Positions 35,352 to 44,636 of a stretch of 64,000 nt of DNA are shown here, one piece after another. The notes beneath the pieces were generated by a model, which worked only from the letters and a program-made list of their open reading frames with translations, was not told the origin of the DNA and ran no database searches. Made by a program: the position numbers and the translations under genes. Source of the stretch: Spirochaetota bacterium (GTDB taxonomy: Bacteria > Spirochaetota > Spirochaetia > Treponematales > UBA12059); the NCBI GenBank assembly GCA_018816345.1, contig JAHIWG010000012.1:1-64000 (forward strand). Direction: 5' to 3'. Each line of letters opens with the position of its first letter. Position 1 is the first letter of the stretch.

Positions 35352-36689
35352 CTACCTGACTATCTTCCTAGCCTCGACGTAGAAGCGCTTCTCCGGCGCC
35401 TCGCCCATCGAGAACGTCTTGCGCGGCATCGCGCCGTCGCGGATAACGGTGCCGAAGAAGCTCGCCTTGTCGATGGGCGGCAGGTACAGCCCGAAGTTGC
35501 CCGGCTTCCTCGCGAGCGCCTCGAGGCTCTCGGTGCCGTGGATGTAGTCGATCGAGGTCCCGGGATGCGCCTTGAGGTGCGCGTCGAGGGGCTCCTGGAT
35601 AGTGCCCGCGGCCAGGTTGGCCTTCGGCCTTACGAAGCGCGCTAGGCCCGATCCGGAGGCCGAAACGTACGCGAAGCGATGCTCCCCTGGCGCGGCCTCG
35701 TCGGTCCTCCGCACCGCCTGTTTCCAGTCCATCTTCTCGAAGGCCGCCCCGGCCGCGGAGAGGTCGGAGAGCAGGGCCTTCTCGTCGGCCTTGAATAGGA
35801 CGCGGTGTATAGGATGGAAGGGCAAGCCCTCGTCGTAGATATTGACCAGCTCGACGAGCGCGTAGCGGGCGGGGTGGTCCATGAGGCCCGGGAGCCCCGA
35901 GTTGGCCTTCTTCGTCTCTTCCCATATCGCCTTGGCGGTCGCCAGGGAGTGGTTGCCGTCGCCGACCGCGAACAGGAGCACGTCGGGCGAGCCGTACTTG
36001 GCCTCGTAGGCCTTCCGGTCGGCTATGGCCTCGAGGGCCGAGGCTACGGCGGCGAGGTCCGCCTCGCTCGCCACGTGGGCGCCGCGTACCCTTCCGGAAT
36101 CCTTCATGAGGCTAAAATCGTACAGCCTGGGCAACGCGTCGATCTTGGCGTACAGGGGCTCTATGACGCTACGCGCCGGGTCGTCGATCAGGAGCATGAT
36201 ATGGGGCAGCTCGAGGGGCGCGCCGCGGCGTATGTCCATCCGGGGAGGCAGCCGCTCGACGATGGTGCCCTCCGTGGGCCGGATCTTGCTGGTGACGCCC
36301 TTGCCGTACTGGTAGGCCTCGAGGTCGACCGACATCATCAAGCCCTTGCGGGGCTGCTTCTCGAAGGGGGTCGTCCGCTCGACGAGGACGAAGCCGGGAG
36401 CGCGCTTGGATACGACGCCCGCCTCCAGGTACGAGCTCATGGCGGCCCGGATGCGCTCGACGCGCAGGGCCTTGTCGTCGTCCTCGAGGTAGCACTCGGG
36501 GAAGACCAGGTTGAGGGTGCTCGGCTCGGCGCCGACGATCCTGGACACGTCCTCCCAGTACTCGCGCTCGCTGGAATACTGGTCGCATGCGACTACCGCC
36601 CACTTCTGATAGTCGGCGCCCTCCGCGGGAAGGTACACCTCGGGCACGGCGACGCCTAGCGCCGCGAGCCTGCTCGTTACATCGCTCAT
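35352..36689 (-). CDS. DUF1015 family protein
   Basis: A 445-residue cytoplasmic protein of the DUF1015 family, widespread in spirochaetes and clostridia but without a proven function. Family landmarks: YQKWAVVACDQYSSEREYWE near the N-terminus, RKGLMMSVDLEAYQYGKG, LLFAVGDGNHSLATAKAIWE and IDYIHGTESLEALARKPG. The GDGNHSLATAK motif suggests a nucleotide- or phosphate-binding active site (inference). ATG at 36689 chosen because AAGGAG precedes it and the family start is there. Confidence 0.88.
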   Translation of the reverse strand: MSDVTSRLAALGVAVPEVYLPAEGADYQKWAVVACDQYSSEREYWEDVSRIVGAEPSTLNLVFPECYLEDDDKALRVERIRAAMSSYLEAGVVSKRAPGFVLVERTTPFEKQPRKGLMMSVDLEAYQYGKGVTSKIRPTEGTIVERLPPRMDIRRGAPLELPHIMLLIDDPARSVIEPLYAKIDALPRLYDFSLMKDSGRVRGAHVASEADLAAVASALEAIADRKAYEAKYGSPDVLLFAVGDGNHSLATAKAIWEETKKANSGLPGLMDHPARYALVELVNIYDEGLPFHPIHRVLFKADEKALLSDLSAAGAAFEKMDWKQAVRRTDEAAPGEHRFAYVSASGSGLARFVRPKANLAAGTIQEPLDAHLKAHPGTSIDYIHGTESLEALARKPGNFGLYLPPIDKASFFGTVIRDGAMPRKTFSMGEAPEKRFYVEARKIVR

Positions 36690-36870
36690 CTTCGACTCCT
36701 TTTGAACCGCTAACGGACCGCCCCGACCGGGCGGGACCTTCACGGAAGGCCGATAGTATGCGACGATTACTTGAAATGGTCAAATCTCCCAGGCGGCCCG
36801 GCGTCCCAGGCGGCCCGGACGCTTGCGCTAGCCGCGGCCGCCGAGCTAGTATCCGAGCGCGAGGTACGGG

Positions 36871-37836
36871 ATGAAAATCGCTGCGAAGAATACGTTGAGG
36901 AAGGCCGCGATAATCGTGATAGGCCTGTCCATGATCTCGGCCATAGTGATCCTTACGTCCGCGCCCGTGCAGAGCCGGTTCGTCGAGGCCAGGCACGGCG
37001 GCGCGTTGGTGTTCATGGACAAGTACGTGCCGCGCCCCCTCCGCGCCGAATTCTCCCGTGACCTCGGCGAGGCTACCGAGGGCTTCCTCCTCGAGGCCGG
37101 CCTGCTGGAGGCGATCCCGCCCGAGGGCCCCGTAGCGTTCTTCGCGGGCGATAGGCATTACGGCGTCATAAGCGCCGACGATCCCCTGATACGGAAGCGC
37201 CTCGCGGGGCGGCCGTCGTCGGACTTCGTGCTCTTCCGCTCCATAGGCATGAATTTCTACGCCAACGAGCTAGTTACCCGCTCGGTAGCCGCCCAGGACG
37301 GCTCGTACGTCTTCGTGAACGTCGACGAGGATTGGCGGGCCTCTGCATTGCACGCCTACGCGCACGCTATCGCGGCGGCGAACGCCCCGGCCGCCGTCAA
37401 GGCGTCCTTCAAGCCGGACCAGGGCTTCGATCCGGACCTTCGCTTCGCCTTCAGGTTCGCGGACGAGACCCTTGCCCTGCTCGCGAGCGATCTCTTCGAG
37501 CTATCGCTGGGGCTCGGCGGCGCAGACGGGGCCTGGGACGCCTTTCCGGAGGCTTCCGCTCGGCGCTACGCCGGGGCCGATTCCGACGTCATGGAGAGGC
37601 AGGCGGAGATCATCATGGCGACCTACGACCTGCCGCAGAAGTCGGCCGTATTCTACGCCGCGTGCAACTCGTTCGCCTCGTGGATACTGCGCGAGCGCGG
37701 CGCCGACTCCCTGCGCGCCGTAGCTCGGTCATTCTTCTCAGGAGCGTACTCTACCCTGGACGAGGCATTCTCTCCCATCGGGGGCTTCTACGCGTCCGTG
37801 GAGGCCTGGAAAGGAGACGCGTCCATCCCCCTGTAG
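36871..37836 (+). CDS. Membrane-anchored, probably inactive metallopeptidase-like protein
   Basis: A 321-residue protein with an N-terminal anchor or signal (IIVIGLSMISAIVILT). The centre has LHAYAHAIAA (His161, His165): an HxxxH arrangement like a gluzincin HExxH, but with Ala162 in place of the catalytic Glu. The C-terminal layout (SFASWILRERGADSLRAVA ... GFYASVEAW) parallels that of the active-looking lipoprotein at 20857-22005. I infer a degenerate relative; no function is known. GAGGT precedes the ATG. Confidence 0.6.
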   Translation: MKIAAKNTLRKAAIIVIGLSMISAIVILTSAPVQSRFVEARHGGALVFMDKYVPRPLRAEFSRDLGEATEGFLLEAGLLEAIPPEGPVAFFAGDRHYGVISADDPLIRKRLAGRPSSDFVLFRSIGMNFYANELVTRSVAAQDGSYVFVNVDEDWRASALHAYAHAIAAANAPAAVKASFKPDQGFDPDLRFAFRFADETLALLASDLFELSLGLGGADGAWDAFPEASARRYAGADSDVMERQAEIIMATYDLPQKSAVFYAACNSFASWILRERGADSLRAVARSFFSGAYSTLDEAFSPIGGFYASVEAWKGDASIPL

Positions 37837-37854
37837 GATGGCGCGGAACGTCGT

Positions 37855-38778
37855 ATGGCTATTACCAAGCGCCTGGCTATAGGATTGGCGACGGCGACCG
37901 CCGTCATATGGGGGCTATCGTTCCTGAGCATCAAGACGGCCGTCGCGGCCATACCGCCCGTCAGCCTCGGGCTGGCGCGGTTCATAGTCGCGAGCGCCGT
38001 GCTCCTCGCGGTATTCGCCGTCATGCGAAGGCGCCCGACCCTGGCGCTCAAGGACCTGCCGCGGATGGCCGGGGCCGGGCTGGTCGGGGTCACGCTCTAT
38101 TTCCTCGGGGAGAATAACGGCGTCCTGCTATTATCCGCGTCTGAGGCCTCCATCATCGTGGGCACCATACCGGTCCTGACGATGATCGCGGATCGAGTCC
38201 TCGTAAGGACGAGGCTGACGGCGGCTCAATACGCCGGGGCGGGCCTATCGGCCGTCGGCGTCTCGCTCATAGTGGTCGAGTCGCTGAGGCTGAGCCCGGC
38301 GCCCCTGGGATACCTGTACATGGGGCTCGCGGCCGTCGCGTGGGTCGCCTACGCCTTCATGACCAGGCCGTTGCTCGCCAAGTACGATAGCCTGGAGGTA
38401 ACCCTATGGCAGAGCCTCTTCGGGGCCGTAGGGTTCGTGCCTTTCGCTCTCTTCGAGCGCGTGGAATGGGCCCTCGTGACGCCGGTAGTCGTCGTCAACG
38501 TGCTATACCTGGGCGTATTCTGCTCGGCTATCGGCTACCTCTTCTATATCGCCAGCCTGAACGCTCTCGGCGCGGGCGTTTCGAGCGTCTTCATTAACCT
38601 GATCCCGGTCGTCTCGGTGGCCGCGTCCTTCGTTATACTCGGGGAGAGGCTCAGCCCCGTCCAGCTCGCGGGCGGCGCGGTCGCCGTCGGGGGCGTGTAC
38701 ATGGCGAGCTTCGCCGGGGGCGAGGGCCGGGGAGGCGCGGGGAGGCGGAACGGGAAGCGCCCAGCGGACGGCGCCTAG
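37855..38778 (+). CDS. EamA/DMT-family transporter
   Basis: A 307-residue inner-membrane protein with ten predicted hydrophobic segments in two EamA halves (about 8-140 and 150-290). Motifs include AVIWGLSFLSIKTAV at the start and FINLIPVVSVAASFVILGERLS in the second half. This superfamily exports amino acids, nucleosides or other metabolites; the substrate cannot be told. Convergent with the next gene: both stop codons share the CTAG at 38775-38778. Confidence 0.88.
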   Translation: MAITKRLAIGLATATAVIWGLSFLSIKTAVAAIPPVSLGLARFIVASAVLLAVFAVMRRRPTLALKDLPRMAGAGLVGVTLYFLGENNGVLLLSASEASIIVGTIPVLTMIADRVLVRTRLTAAQYAGAGLSAVGVSLIVVESLRLSPAPLGYLYMGLAAVAWVAYAFMTRPLLAKYDSLEVTLWQSLFGAVGFVPFALFERVEWALVTPVVVVNVLYLGVFCSAIGYLFYIASLNALGAGVSSVFINLIPVVSVAASFVILGERLSPVQLAGGAVAVGGVYMASFAGGEGRGGAGRRNGKRPADGA

Positions 38779-40442
38779 TAGCCGTCGGACAGGGTCTTAT
38801 TGATGTCCCTCTGGTACAGCTCCTGGTAGACGAAGCTCCTATCGCGGAGCTTCTCCTTGATGGGCTGGGAGAACGGCATGAGACGCCAGAAGATGCCCCG
38901 GATATCCTTATCCAGCTTCTGTATGCCTTCGCTCTCCTTCGTAAGCCAGGTGATGTAGTCCTGGATGAAGAATTCCTTGACGTCGCCCTTGAGCTTCTGC
39001 TTGACGAACCACTGGTAGTACTGCCCGGTCAGGCCCTCCTCCATCCAGTAGTACGAGGCCTTCTCCTTGGCGGCCTGCCAGCGCATATCGGCGACGGCGA
39101 CGGCCACGGCGACCTTTAGGTTCTTCGGGTACATGGGCACCGCTATCCTCGACCGGCTCGTATGCCTGTTATACCGATCGAAGGGCTCCCAGCAGACTCC
39201 CTGGTCGCCGTAGCTCGGGAGCAGTATGACGAACGGCTCGATACGGTTGAGGGAGCTCTTATACGGCCGGCAATAGGCCTGGCAATCTATGCTCTCCAAC
39301 CAGGTCAGCGCGTCGATGACGTTCTCCCGCGTGCCCATCTCCCGTAGGTTCAGGTGGAAGTATTCCTTCGTGACGAGGGGGAAATGGTTGCCTTGCCTGC
39401 CGACGCACATCTTGAGCATCTGCCTGGCGGTCTCGAATTCCTGGTTCAGGGCCTGGAGATTCGCCTTGGTATCCTCCCCAAGCGACCCGACCTTCTCCTT
39501 GATCGTCTGGACGTCCTTAGTCGCGTCCTCGAACGAGTCGACGCTGGAGACGAGCTCCTTGTCGGCCGCCAGGAGGCGGCGCATTATATCGGACAGCTCG
39601 GCGATGGTCTTCTTCTGCCCTTCGGTATAGGGCGCGGGGATCTGGAAGAAGCCGGGCAGGCCGCCGTGCTCGCAGACGATGTCGATCCTATCCCGGAGCA
39701 TGCTCTCCAGGGACTTGCGCTCCTCGGCCTTGGCCTTGAGGAAGGCTTCAGCGGTATCGCGCTTGCCCATGGCCTTTTGGAGCAGGTTATTGAAACGGGC
39801 GCGCTCGTCCCCGCGCGCCGCGTTAACCTCGTCGGTGCTGCTCGGGTTGATCTGCCCTAGCGCGGCGGCGCGAAGCCACTCGTCGAGGTAATACACGGGC
39901 TCGGAGCTGACCTTCTTGTAGATGACCTTAGCGAACAGGGCCCTCTGTTCCGGCGTTATCATCGTGGGGAGCGAAAGCCCGAACCGGACCATGAGCTGCT
40001 TTGGGAGGATCGGAGCGGTAGCGACGACACGGGGGGCCATGTGCGCGACCATGTTCCAATACGCCGTGATCACCTGCTGCCTATACATGCCCCTATCCTT
40101 GGGGTCGGTTGCCTGCAGGTACTTCTTGAGGAGCTCGTGGAAACGCTGGGACGACTCGCCCTCGCCGGCCAGGGCCTTCTGGTAGTACTGGGGATCGTCG
40201 AAGAAGGTATTCGGGGGATCCGACTCGAAGCTCGCGACGGGATCGTAGGCCTTCTTCGCGAGGTCCACGTCGAACTCGCCCTTCGTCTCGAGTTCACCCG
40301 AGACGCTCATGCCCCCGAAGAGGGCCTCGAAGCTCGGTCCGCCCGACGGCGCGGCGGACTTCGAACGGCCAGGCTGCATCGAATACTCTTCGACGCTTCC
40401 GCCAAGGAGCGCGGCGATCTCGGGATCGATCTCTTCGGGCAT
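38775..40442 (-). CDS. Conserved protein of unknown function (555 aa)
   Basis: A soluble, charged protein with no signal peptide or membrane segment. The first about 60 residues are low-complexity and probably disordered (MPEEIDPEIAALLGG, SKSAAPSGGP). Residues about 290-345 are coiled-coil-like (ELVSSVDSFEDATKDVQTIK). The C-terminal third is aromatic-rich and folded (SYYWMEEGLTGQYYQWFV). I do not recognise a domain with confidence; it looks like a lineage-specific conserved protein, possibly spirochaetal. Only a weak Shine-Dalgarno precedes the ATG. Confidence 0.8.
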   Translation of the reverse strand: MPEEIDPEIAALLGGSVEEYSMQPGRSKSAAPSGGPSFEALFGGMSVSGELETKGEFDVDLAKKAYDPVASFESDPPNTFFDDPQYYQKALAGEGESSQRFHELLKKYLQATDPKDRGMYRQQVITAYWNMVAHMAPRVVATAPILPKQLMVRFGLSLPTMITPEQRALFAKVIYKKVSSEPVYYLDEWLRAAALGQINPSSTDEVNAARGDERARFNNLLQKAMGKRDTAEAFLKAKAEERKSLESMLRDRIDIVCEHGGLPGFFQIPAPYTEGQKKTIAELSDIMRRLLAADKELVSSVDSFEDATKDVQTIKEKVGSLGEDTKANLQALNQEFETARQMLKMCVGRQGNHFPLVTKEYFHLNLREMGTRENVIDALTWLESIDCQAYCRPYKSSLNRIEPFVILLPSYGDQGVCWEPFDRYNRHTSRSRIAVPMYPKNLKVAVAVAVADMRWQAAKEKASYYWMEEGLTGQYYQWFVKQKLKGDVKEFFIQDYITWLTKESEGIQKLDKDIRGIFWRLMPFSQPIKEKLRDRSFVYQELYQRDINKTLSDGY

Positions 40443-40596
40443 TCGGCACCGTCCTACGTTTTAATCTTGCGACCGGGTCCGCTCGGGCTCGGGGCCACGC
40501 GGGTCGGCCGGAACCGATCCGGGTCTCGTATCCAGTGTACCTTATAGCGGACCGCGAGACAAGTTTCCCCGAGGGCGATTCTTTCGGGGGCGGTTC

Positions 40597-41586
40597 CTAA
40601 GGCGCGATCCCGGCGGGCCTGTTCAGCCGGCTGAACAGCTCCGTCTGCCCTATAGTCGCCGCAATATACGGGCATATCCCGTTGAGGGCGTACTCGTCCT
40701 CCTTGGTGATGGCCGAGGCCGGGTCGTAGCTCTGGATGACGACGACGCCGATGATGCGGTCGCGGCAAAAGAGAGGCGCCCCGAGCCAATGGCTGGGCAT
40801 CTGCCCGATGGGGATGAAGCCGGGCGGCAGAGACGTGCGTCCTTCCTCGAAGATGTACGACGACCGGGCCGAGTTGTAGATGTGGCCGCTCAAGCCCACG
40901 CTCAGGGGCCAGGGCATCGAGTCGTAGTCGTCCTTCTGATCGCGCCAGTAGACGGGCCGGAAGACGCCCGCCTTCTCGTCCACGCGGGCTATGATGATGT
41001 TGTCGCGCGCCGCGGGGATAACGAGGCTCATGATCTCGTGCAGCTTGGGGTACAGCTCGTCCATATCGATGGTCTCGTCGACGAGCGCGGCGATGCGCTG
41101 GATGGCTATCTCCCGATCGAGGAGCGCCAGCTGGATGGCCAGGGAGAGGGCCGAGGCTACAAACCTGACGAACGCGTAATCGTCCGCCGAATACAGGGTC
41201 CCCGCCTCGTACGTCTGCACCACGAGCGCCCCGAGCACTACCCCGTCCCGGTTCGTGAAGGGAATGCCTATCCAATCCTCGGGGATGGTCCCGATAGCCT
41301 TGACGCCCTCCCCCGGGGAGCCATCGGCGCTGAGCCAATGGCTATCCCGTTTATCGAGGATAAACGCGGTCCATCCTCGCCTCGGCTCGATGGTCAGGGT
41401 GCTCTGCGGATTCTGCTCGTCGACGTAATAGGGGAATCGCAATCCAGCCTGCTCGACGACGCATACGAACATGTTGCGGGCGGGCATCCTGGACGCGAGC
41501 ATCTCGTGGCAGGCCGCGTACACCAGCGGCAGCGATAGCCTGGAATCGAGGAGGCTTAATACTCGCTGATAGTCGTCCTCCGCCAA
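40597..41586 (-). CDS. Tandem GAF-domain protein
   Basis: A 329-residue soluble protein with two GAF-type sensor domains: about residues 20-150 (WLSADGSPGEGVKAIGTIP, WIGIPFTNRDGVVLGALVVQ) and about 165-310 (NSARSSYIFEEG, HWLGAPLFCRDRIIGVVVIQ). No output domain is attached, so it probably acts as a stand-alone ligand sensor or partner of another regulator. The start is a TTG at 41586, supported by GGAGGT 6 nt upstream; there is no better ATG. Confidence 0.82.
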   Translation of the reverse strand: MAEDDYQRVLSLLDSRLSLPLVYAACHEMLASRMPARNMFVCVVEQAGLRFPYYVDEQNPQSTLTIEPRRGWTAFILDKRDSHWLSADGSPGEGVKAIGTIPEDWIGIPFTNRDGVVLGALVVQTYEAGTLYSADDYAFVRFVASALSLAIQLALLDREIAIQRIAALVDETIDMDELYPKLHEIMSLVIPAARDNIIIARVDEKAGVFRPVYWRDQKDDYDSMPWPLSVGLSGHIYNSARSSYIFEEGRTSLPPGFIPIGQMPSHWLGAPLFCRDRIIGVVVIQSYDPASAITKEDEYALNGICPYIAATIGQTELFSRLNRPAGIAP

Positions 41587-41640
41587 TCTAAACCTCCGCG
41601 CGCTTCCCCTAGCATAACGTACCGGGCGGATTATTCAAAT

Positions 41641-41668
41641 AAAAAAGGGTCGCCATGAGGCGACCCTT
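41641..41668 (-). terminator. Terminator downstream of the partial tRNA-Ala copy
   Basis: aagggtcgcc / ggcgaccctt (4-nt loop). On the minus strand it is followed by TTTTTT. It stands in the same position relative to the tRNA 3' end as the terminator at 41831-41860. Confidence 0.8.
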
Positions 41669-41674
41669 CTGTTC

Positions 41675-41698
41675 GCTAAGTGGAGGTGAGGGGAATTG
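41675..41698 (-). repeat. 24-bp duplicate of the tRNA-Ala 3' end
   Basis: 41675-41698 is identical to 41864-41887, covering the tRNA acceptor 3' strand, part of the T arm and 6 bp beyond. The rest of the tRNA is missing. Like the real tRNA it is followed on the minus strand by a terminator, so it looks like the remnant of a tandemly duplicated tRNA gene or an attachment-site-like repeat. Confidence 0.75.
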
Positions 41699-41821
41699 CC
41701 CTCCGATCGAAAACCTCCTATTTTCGATCGGAGGGCCGCGGCCGATAGCTGGCGGCGCCCTCCATGGCGCCTCTTCCTCGCTACCGCTCGGCGCTCTCGG
41801 CCGTTCAATTCCCCTCGCCTC
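41682..41821. repeat. 140-bp composite palindrome built from tRNA-Ala sequence
   Basis: 41803-41821 is an inverted copy (18/19) of tRNA bases 41872-41890. Just inside, cggccgatagc (41739-41749) is inverted at 41793-41803 with one mismatch. A perfect 16-bp hairpin (41698-41713 with 41721-41736) interrupts the left arm. The segment separates the partial tRNA copy from the second terminator. No gene is visible. Confidence 0.7.
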
Positions 41822-41830
41822 GGCGGGAAT

Positions 41831-41860
41831 AAAAAAAGGTTACCAGTAGGTAACCTTTTT
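41831..41860 (-). terminator. Terminator of tRNA-Ala
   Basis: aggttacc / ggtaacct stem flanked by A7 and T5-6, so it can work in both directions. On the minus strand it lies directly after the tRNA. Confidence 0.88.
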
Positions 41861-41869
41861 AATGCTAAG

Positions 41870-41942
<73 letters not shown>

Positions 41943-42045
41943 GAAGCGAGTGGCATTCTAACGAGCGCGAGCGGGCGTGTCAATATCGCCTCGGGAAAAA
42001 ATTCCGCGCTTGCGCTTAGAGGCACGAAAGACGCATACTAGGCCT

Positions 42046-43206
42046 ATGGAAACGACCATGAGAATCTCGGCGTCATGCGCCGTAGGCATAGAGAAGGTAC
42101 TCGCCGGAGAGCTGGAAAGGCTCGGCATCGCGCCGGGAACGCGTTCGGCGGGCCGCGTGAGCTTCGAGACCGATAAAGCGGGGCTCGCGAGGGCCCTCGT
42201 CGGCCTGCGTACCGCCGACAGGCTCTTCCTCGTCGCCGGGACCTTCCCGGCCAAGGACTTCGACCAGCTATTCGACGGCTTTAACGCCATCCCCTGGGAA
42301 CGCTGGGTAGGGCCCCGGGACAGGCTCGTCATCGAGAAGGCGAAGTCTATCCGATCCGCGCTATCGGCGCAGAATTCAATCCAATCGGTGGGGCAGAAGG
42401 CCGCGTACGACAGGCTCTGCGCCGAGTACGGCGTCAATCGAATGCCCGAGACGGGGGAGACGGTGATGACCCGCGTCCGCGTCGAGGGCGATATAGCCGC
42501 CGTCGAGCTGGACCTCTGCGGGGAAGCGCTCTCGAGACGCGGCTACCGCAAGCGCCCGACCGAGGCGCCGCTCAAGGAGAGCGTGGCGGCGGCGGTACTG
42601 TTCCTCTCGGGCTGGCGCCGCTCCTTCGCCCTCTACGACCCGTTCTGCGGCTCGGGCACGATACCCATCGAAGCGGCCCTCTACGCGTTCGATATAGCCC
42701 CGGGACTGGGACGGGGCTTCTCGTGGGAGCGGATGCCGGACGGAGGCGCCAAGGAGGTGGCCGCGGCCAAGGAGCGCGCCCGCGCCGCCGTGGACCCGAC
42801 CCGCGACGTCATGATAGCCGGATCCGACGCCGACCAGGCCGCCCTCGACGCGGCCCTGGCCAACGCCGGGCTGGCGGGCGTCGGCGACAGGATACGGTTC
42901 TTCAGGGCGAGGGCCGAGGAGGCGGCTCCGTTCGAGGAGCGCGGCTTCATAGTCACGGACCCGCCGTACGGGAAGCGCCTAGGGACTCCCGCCGAGGCCG
43001 ACGCGCTGTACGCATCGCTCGGCGCGTTCTCCGGGCGCTTCGCCAGGTGGGAGCTATGCTTCGTCGTGGACAGGGAGGAATTCGGCGGTTTCGCCGGGGA
43101 GCGCGCCGTGCCGAAGGCGGCGGGAGCGTGGAAGCGGACCAAGATAGTCGACGGGGCGGAGACGCGCTGGCTACACCGCTCTATCGCCGGCGGCGCCTCG
43201 AGATGA
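42046..43206 (+). CDS. THUMP-domain RNA methyltransferase (RlmL/COG0116 type)
   Basis: A 386-residue SAM-dependent methyltransferase acting on RNA, probably 23S rRNA guanine N2 as in RlmL/YpsC. A THUMP RNA-binding domain occupies about residues 25-165. The methyltransferase domain has motif I LYDPFCGSGTIPIEAAL and the catalytic IVTDPPYGKRLG. Start at ATG 42046 (or 42058): no Shine-Dalgarno, but CATACT ends 6 nt upstream. Its 3' end overlaps the convergent VTT gene by 26 bp. Confidence 0.9.
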   Translation: METTMRISASCAVGIEKVLAGELERLGIAPGTRSAGRVSFETDKAGLARALVGLRTADRLFLVAGTFPAKDFDQLFDGFNAIPWERWVGPRDRLVIEKAKSIRSALSAQNSIQSVGQKAAYDRLCAEYGVNRMPETGETVMTRVRVEGDIAAVELDLCGEALSRRGYRKRPTEAPLKESVAAAVLFLSGWRRSFALYDPFCGSGTIPIEAALYAFDIAPGLGRGFSWERMPDGGAKEVAAAKERARAAVDPTRDVMIAGSDADQAALDAALANAGLAGVGDRIRFFRARAEEAAPFEERGFIVTDPPYGKRLGTPAEADALYASLGAFSGRFARWELCFVVDREEFGGFAGERAVPKAAGAWKRTKIVDGAETRWLHRSIAGGASR

Positions 43207-43888
43207 CGCGCTCGACGAAGCCGTGGAGCCGCTCGCGGAAGACGAGCCCGAGGAATAGCAGCACCGCGGATATCGATACGACGACAATCGCCGCCGCGTA
43301 ATCCTGCTCGAACACCGCGGAGCCCATGTACGAGGTGCCGACGATGCCTGGCAGGCGGCCGATGGTCGAGACGGCTATAAAGGCGCCGAACGACAGCCGG
43401 CTCGCGCCCGCCGCATAGGTGAGCGCGTCCTTAGGTATGCCCGGTATGGCGAAAAGCAGCAGGAAACCGGCGGCGGCCCGGCCTCCCTTCGTCGACGCGT
43501 CGATGCGCTCTATCGTATCGGCTCCTAGGACCGCCACCGCGAAGGGGCGCCCTAGCGCCCGCCCCACCCCGAAGTTGAAGAGCGAGCCTAGCAATATCCC
43601 GACGACGGACCAGAGCGTCCCCCCGAGCAGGCCGAAGGCGAAGCCGCCCGCGACCTGGACGACCTCCCCGGGAATGACGAAGACGATTACCTGCAGGGCC
43701 TGTAGGCCGACGAAGGCCGCCGGGCCGAGCGCCCCCCGCTCCGCGACCCAGCCGCGGATAGACTCGGCCGACCTGAACAGGCCGAACAGCTCCGCGCGGA
43801 AGGAGAAGGCGAGGCCGCCCAGCAAGGCTAAGGAGAGCGGGAACCCTATCAGGGACAGCATCCGCTTATGACGATCGCTTAGTCGCAT
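43181..43888 (-). CDS. VTT-domain (TVP38/TMEM64/DedA-like) membrane protein
   Basis: A 235-residue inner-membrane protein with about six hydrophobic segments. Characteristic VTT motifs: IPGEVVQVAGGFAFGLLGGT and GSLFNFGVGRALGRPF, plus FAIPGIPKDALTYAAG, the second re-entrant region. The family is linked to lipid scrambling or membrane homeostasis; the exact role here is unknown. ATG at 43888 has TATAGT 6 nt upstream and no Shine-Dalgarno, suggesting a leaderless mRNA. Confidence 0.85.
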   Translation of the reverse strand: MRLSDRHKRMLSLIGFPLSLALLGGLAFSFRAELFGLFRSAESIRGWVAERGALGPAAFVGLQALQVIVFVIPGEVVQVAGGFAFGLLGGTLWSVVGILLGSLFNFGVGRALGRPFAVAVLGADTIERIDASTKGGRAAAGFLLLFAIPGIPKDALTYAAGASRLSFGAFIAVSTIGRLPGIVGTSYMGSAVFEQDYAAAIVVVSISAVLLFLGLVFRERLHGFVERVISRRRRR

Positions 43889-43997
43889 ACGCAGACTATA
43901 CGGCGGAATCGACGGGGCCACAAGCCGCAGGCCGCCCGCCGCCCGCCGCGGGGTACCACTTGCCCTCGCCCCCGGCAGGTTCTATGCTTACGTCACT

Positions 43998-44636
43998 ATG
44001 GCCAATGAAAACGTTATCCAATTCGAGTCGGGCGACACGGTATTCAAGGAAGGCGAGCTAGGGGACCGCATGTACATCCTGCTAGCGGGCGCCGTCGAGC
44101 TGAAGAAGAAGGTAGACAGGGGAGAGACGGTGCTCAAGACCGTCGACGCCCCCAACGAGTTCTTCGGGGAGATGGCGCTTATAGACGATAGGCCCAGGTC
44201 GGCGAGCGCCGTGGCCGTCAAGAGGACGAACGTGCTGGCCGTGGACGGTCCTACCTTCGAGACGATGATACTGACCAACGGGAAATTCGCCCTCAAGATA
44301 ATCAAGGTGCTCTCGGAGCGGATCAGGCGATCGAACGACCAGGTCTCGGATCTCATCGAGACGATGCCGCGCGAGCGCGTCGCGCGCAGCATGGTGGATT
44401 TCGCCGTGCGCAACGGGGAGAGGATTCACGACGGCAGCGTCAAGGTCAACCTCGAGGCGATGAAGGCCTGGATCAACGGGCACATAGGCACGCCGGCGGA
44501 CGAGATAGAGTCGACGGTATACAGGTTCCTTAAGATGGAGAGCATCGCGTGGGCGGCGACGAGCGCCAAGACGAAGGAATGCGTCGTCCTGCCCCCGGCC
44601 TTCATAGAAGCGAATGACAGACGGACCAAGCCCTAG
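43998..44636 (+). CDS. Cyclic-nucleotide-binding regulator (Crp/Fnr-like)
   Basis: A 212-residue protein with an N-terminal cNMP-binding beta-barrel (about residues 8-110). It contains FKEGELGDRMYILLAGAVEL and the phosphate-binding cassette FGEMALIDDRPRSASA, which has the Arg expected for cyclic nucleotide binding. A long helix and a compact winged-helix-like C-terminus follow (about 145-200), so DNA binding is possible but less clear than in Crp. No Shine-Dalgarno; TATGCT at 43983-43988. Overlaps the TetR gene by 23 bp. Confidence 0.82.
   Translation: MANENVIQFESGDTVFKEGELGDRMYILLAGAVELKKKVDRGETVLKTVDAPNEFFGEMALIDDRPRSASAVAVKRTNVLAVDGPTFETMILTNGKFALKIIKVLSERIRRSNDQVSDLIETMPRERVARSMVDFAVRNGERIHDGSVKVNLEAMKAWINGHIGTPADEIESTVYRFLKMESIAWAATSAKTKECVVLPPAFIEANDRRTKP

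Noticed and set aside
41675-41698. A second functional tRNA-Ala
   Set aside because: Only the 3' end is present; the D arm, anticodon arm and 5' acceptor strand are replaced by a palindrome.
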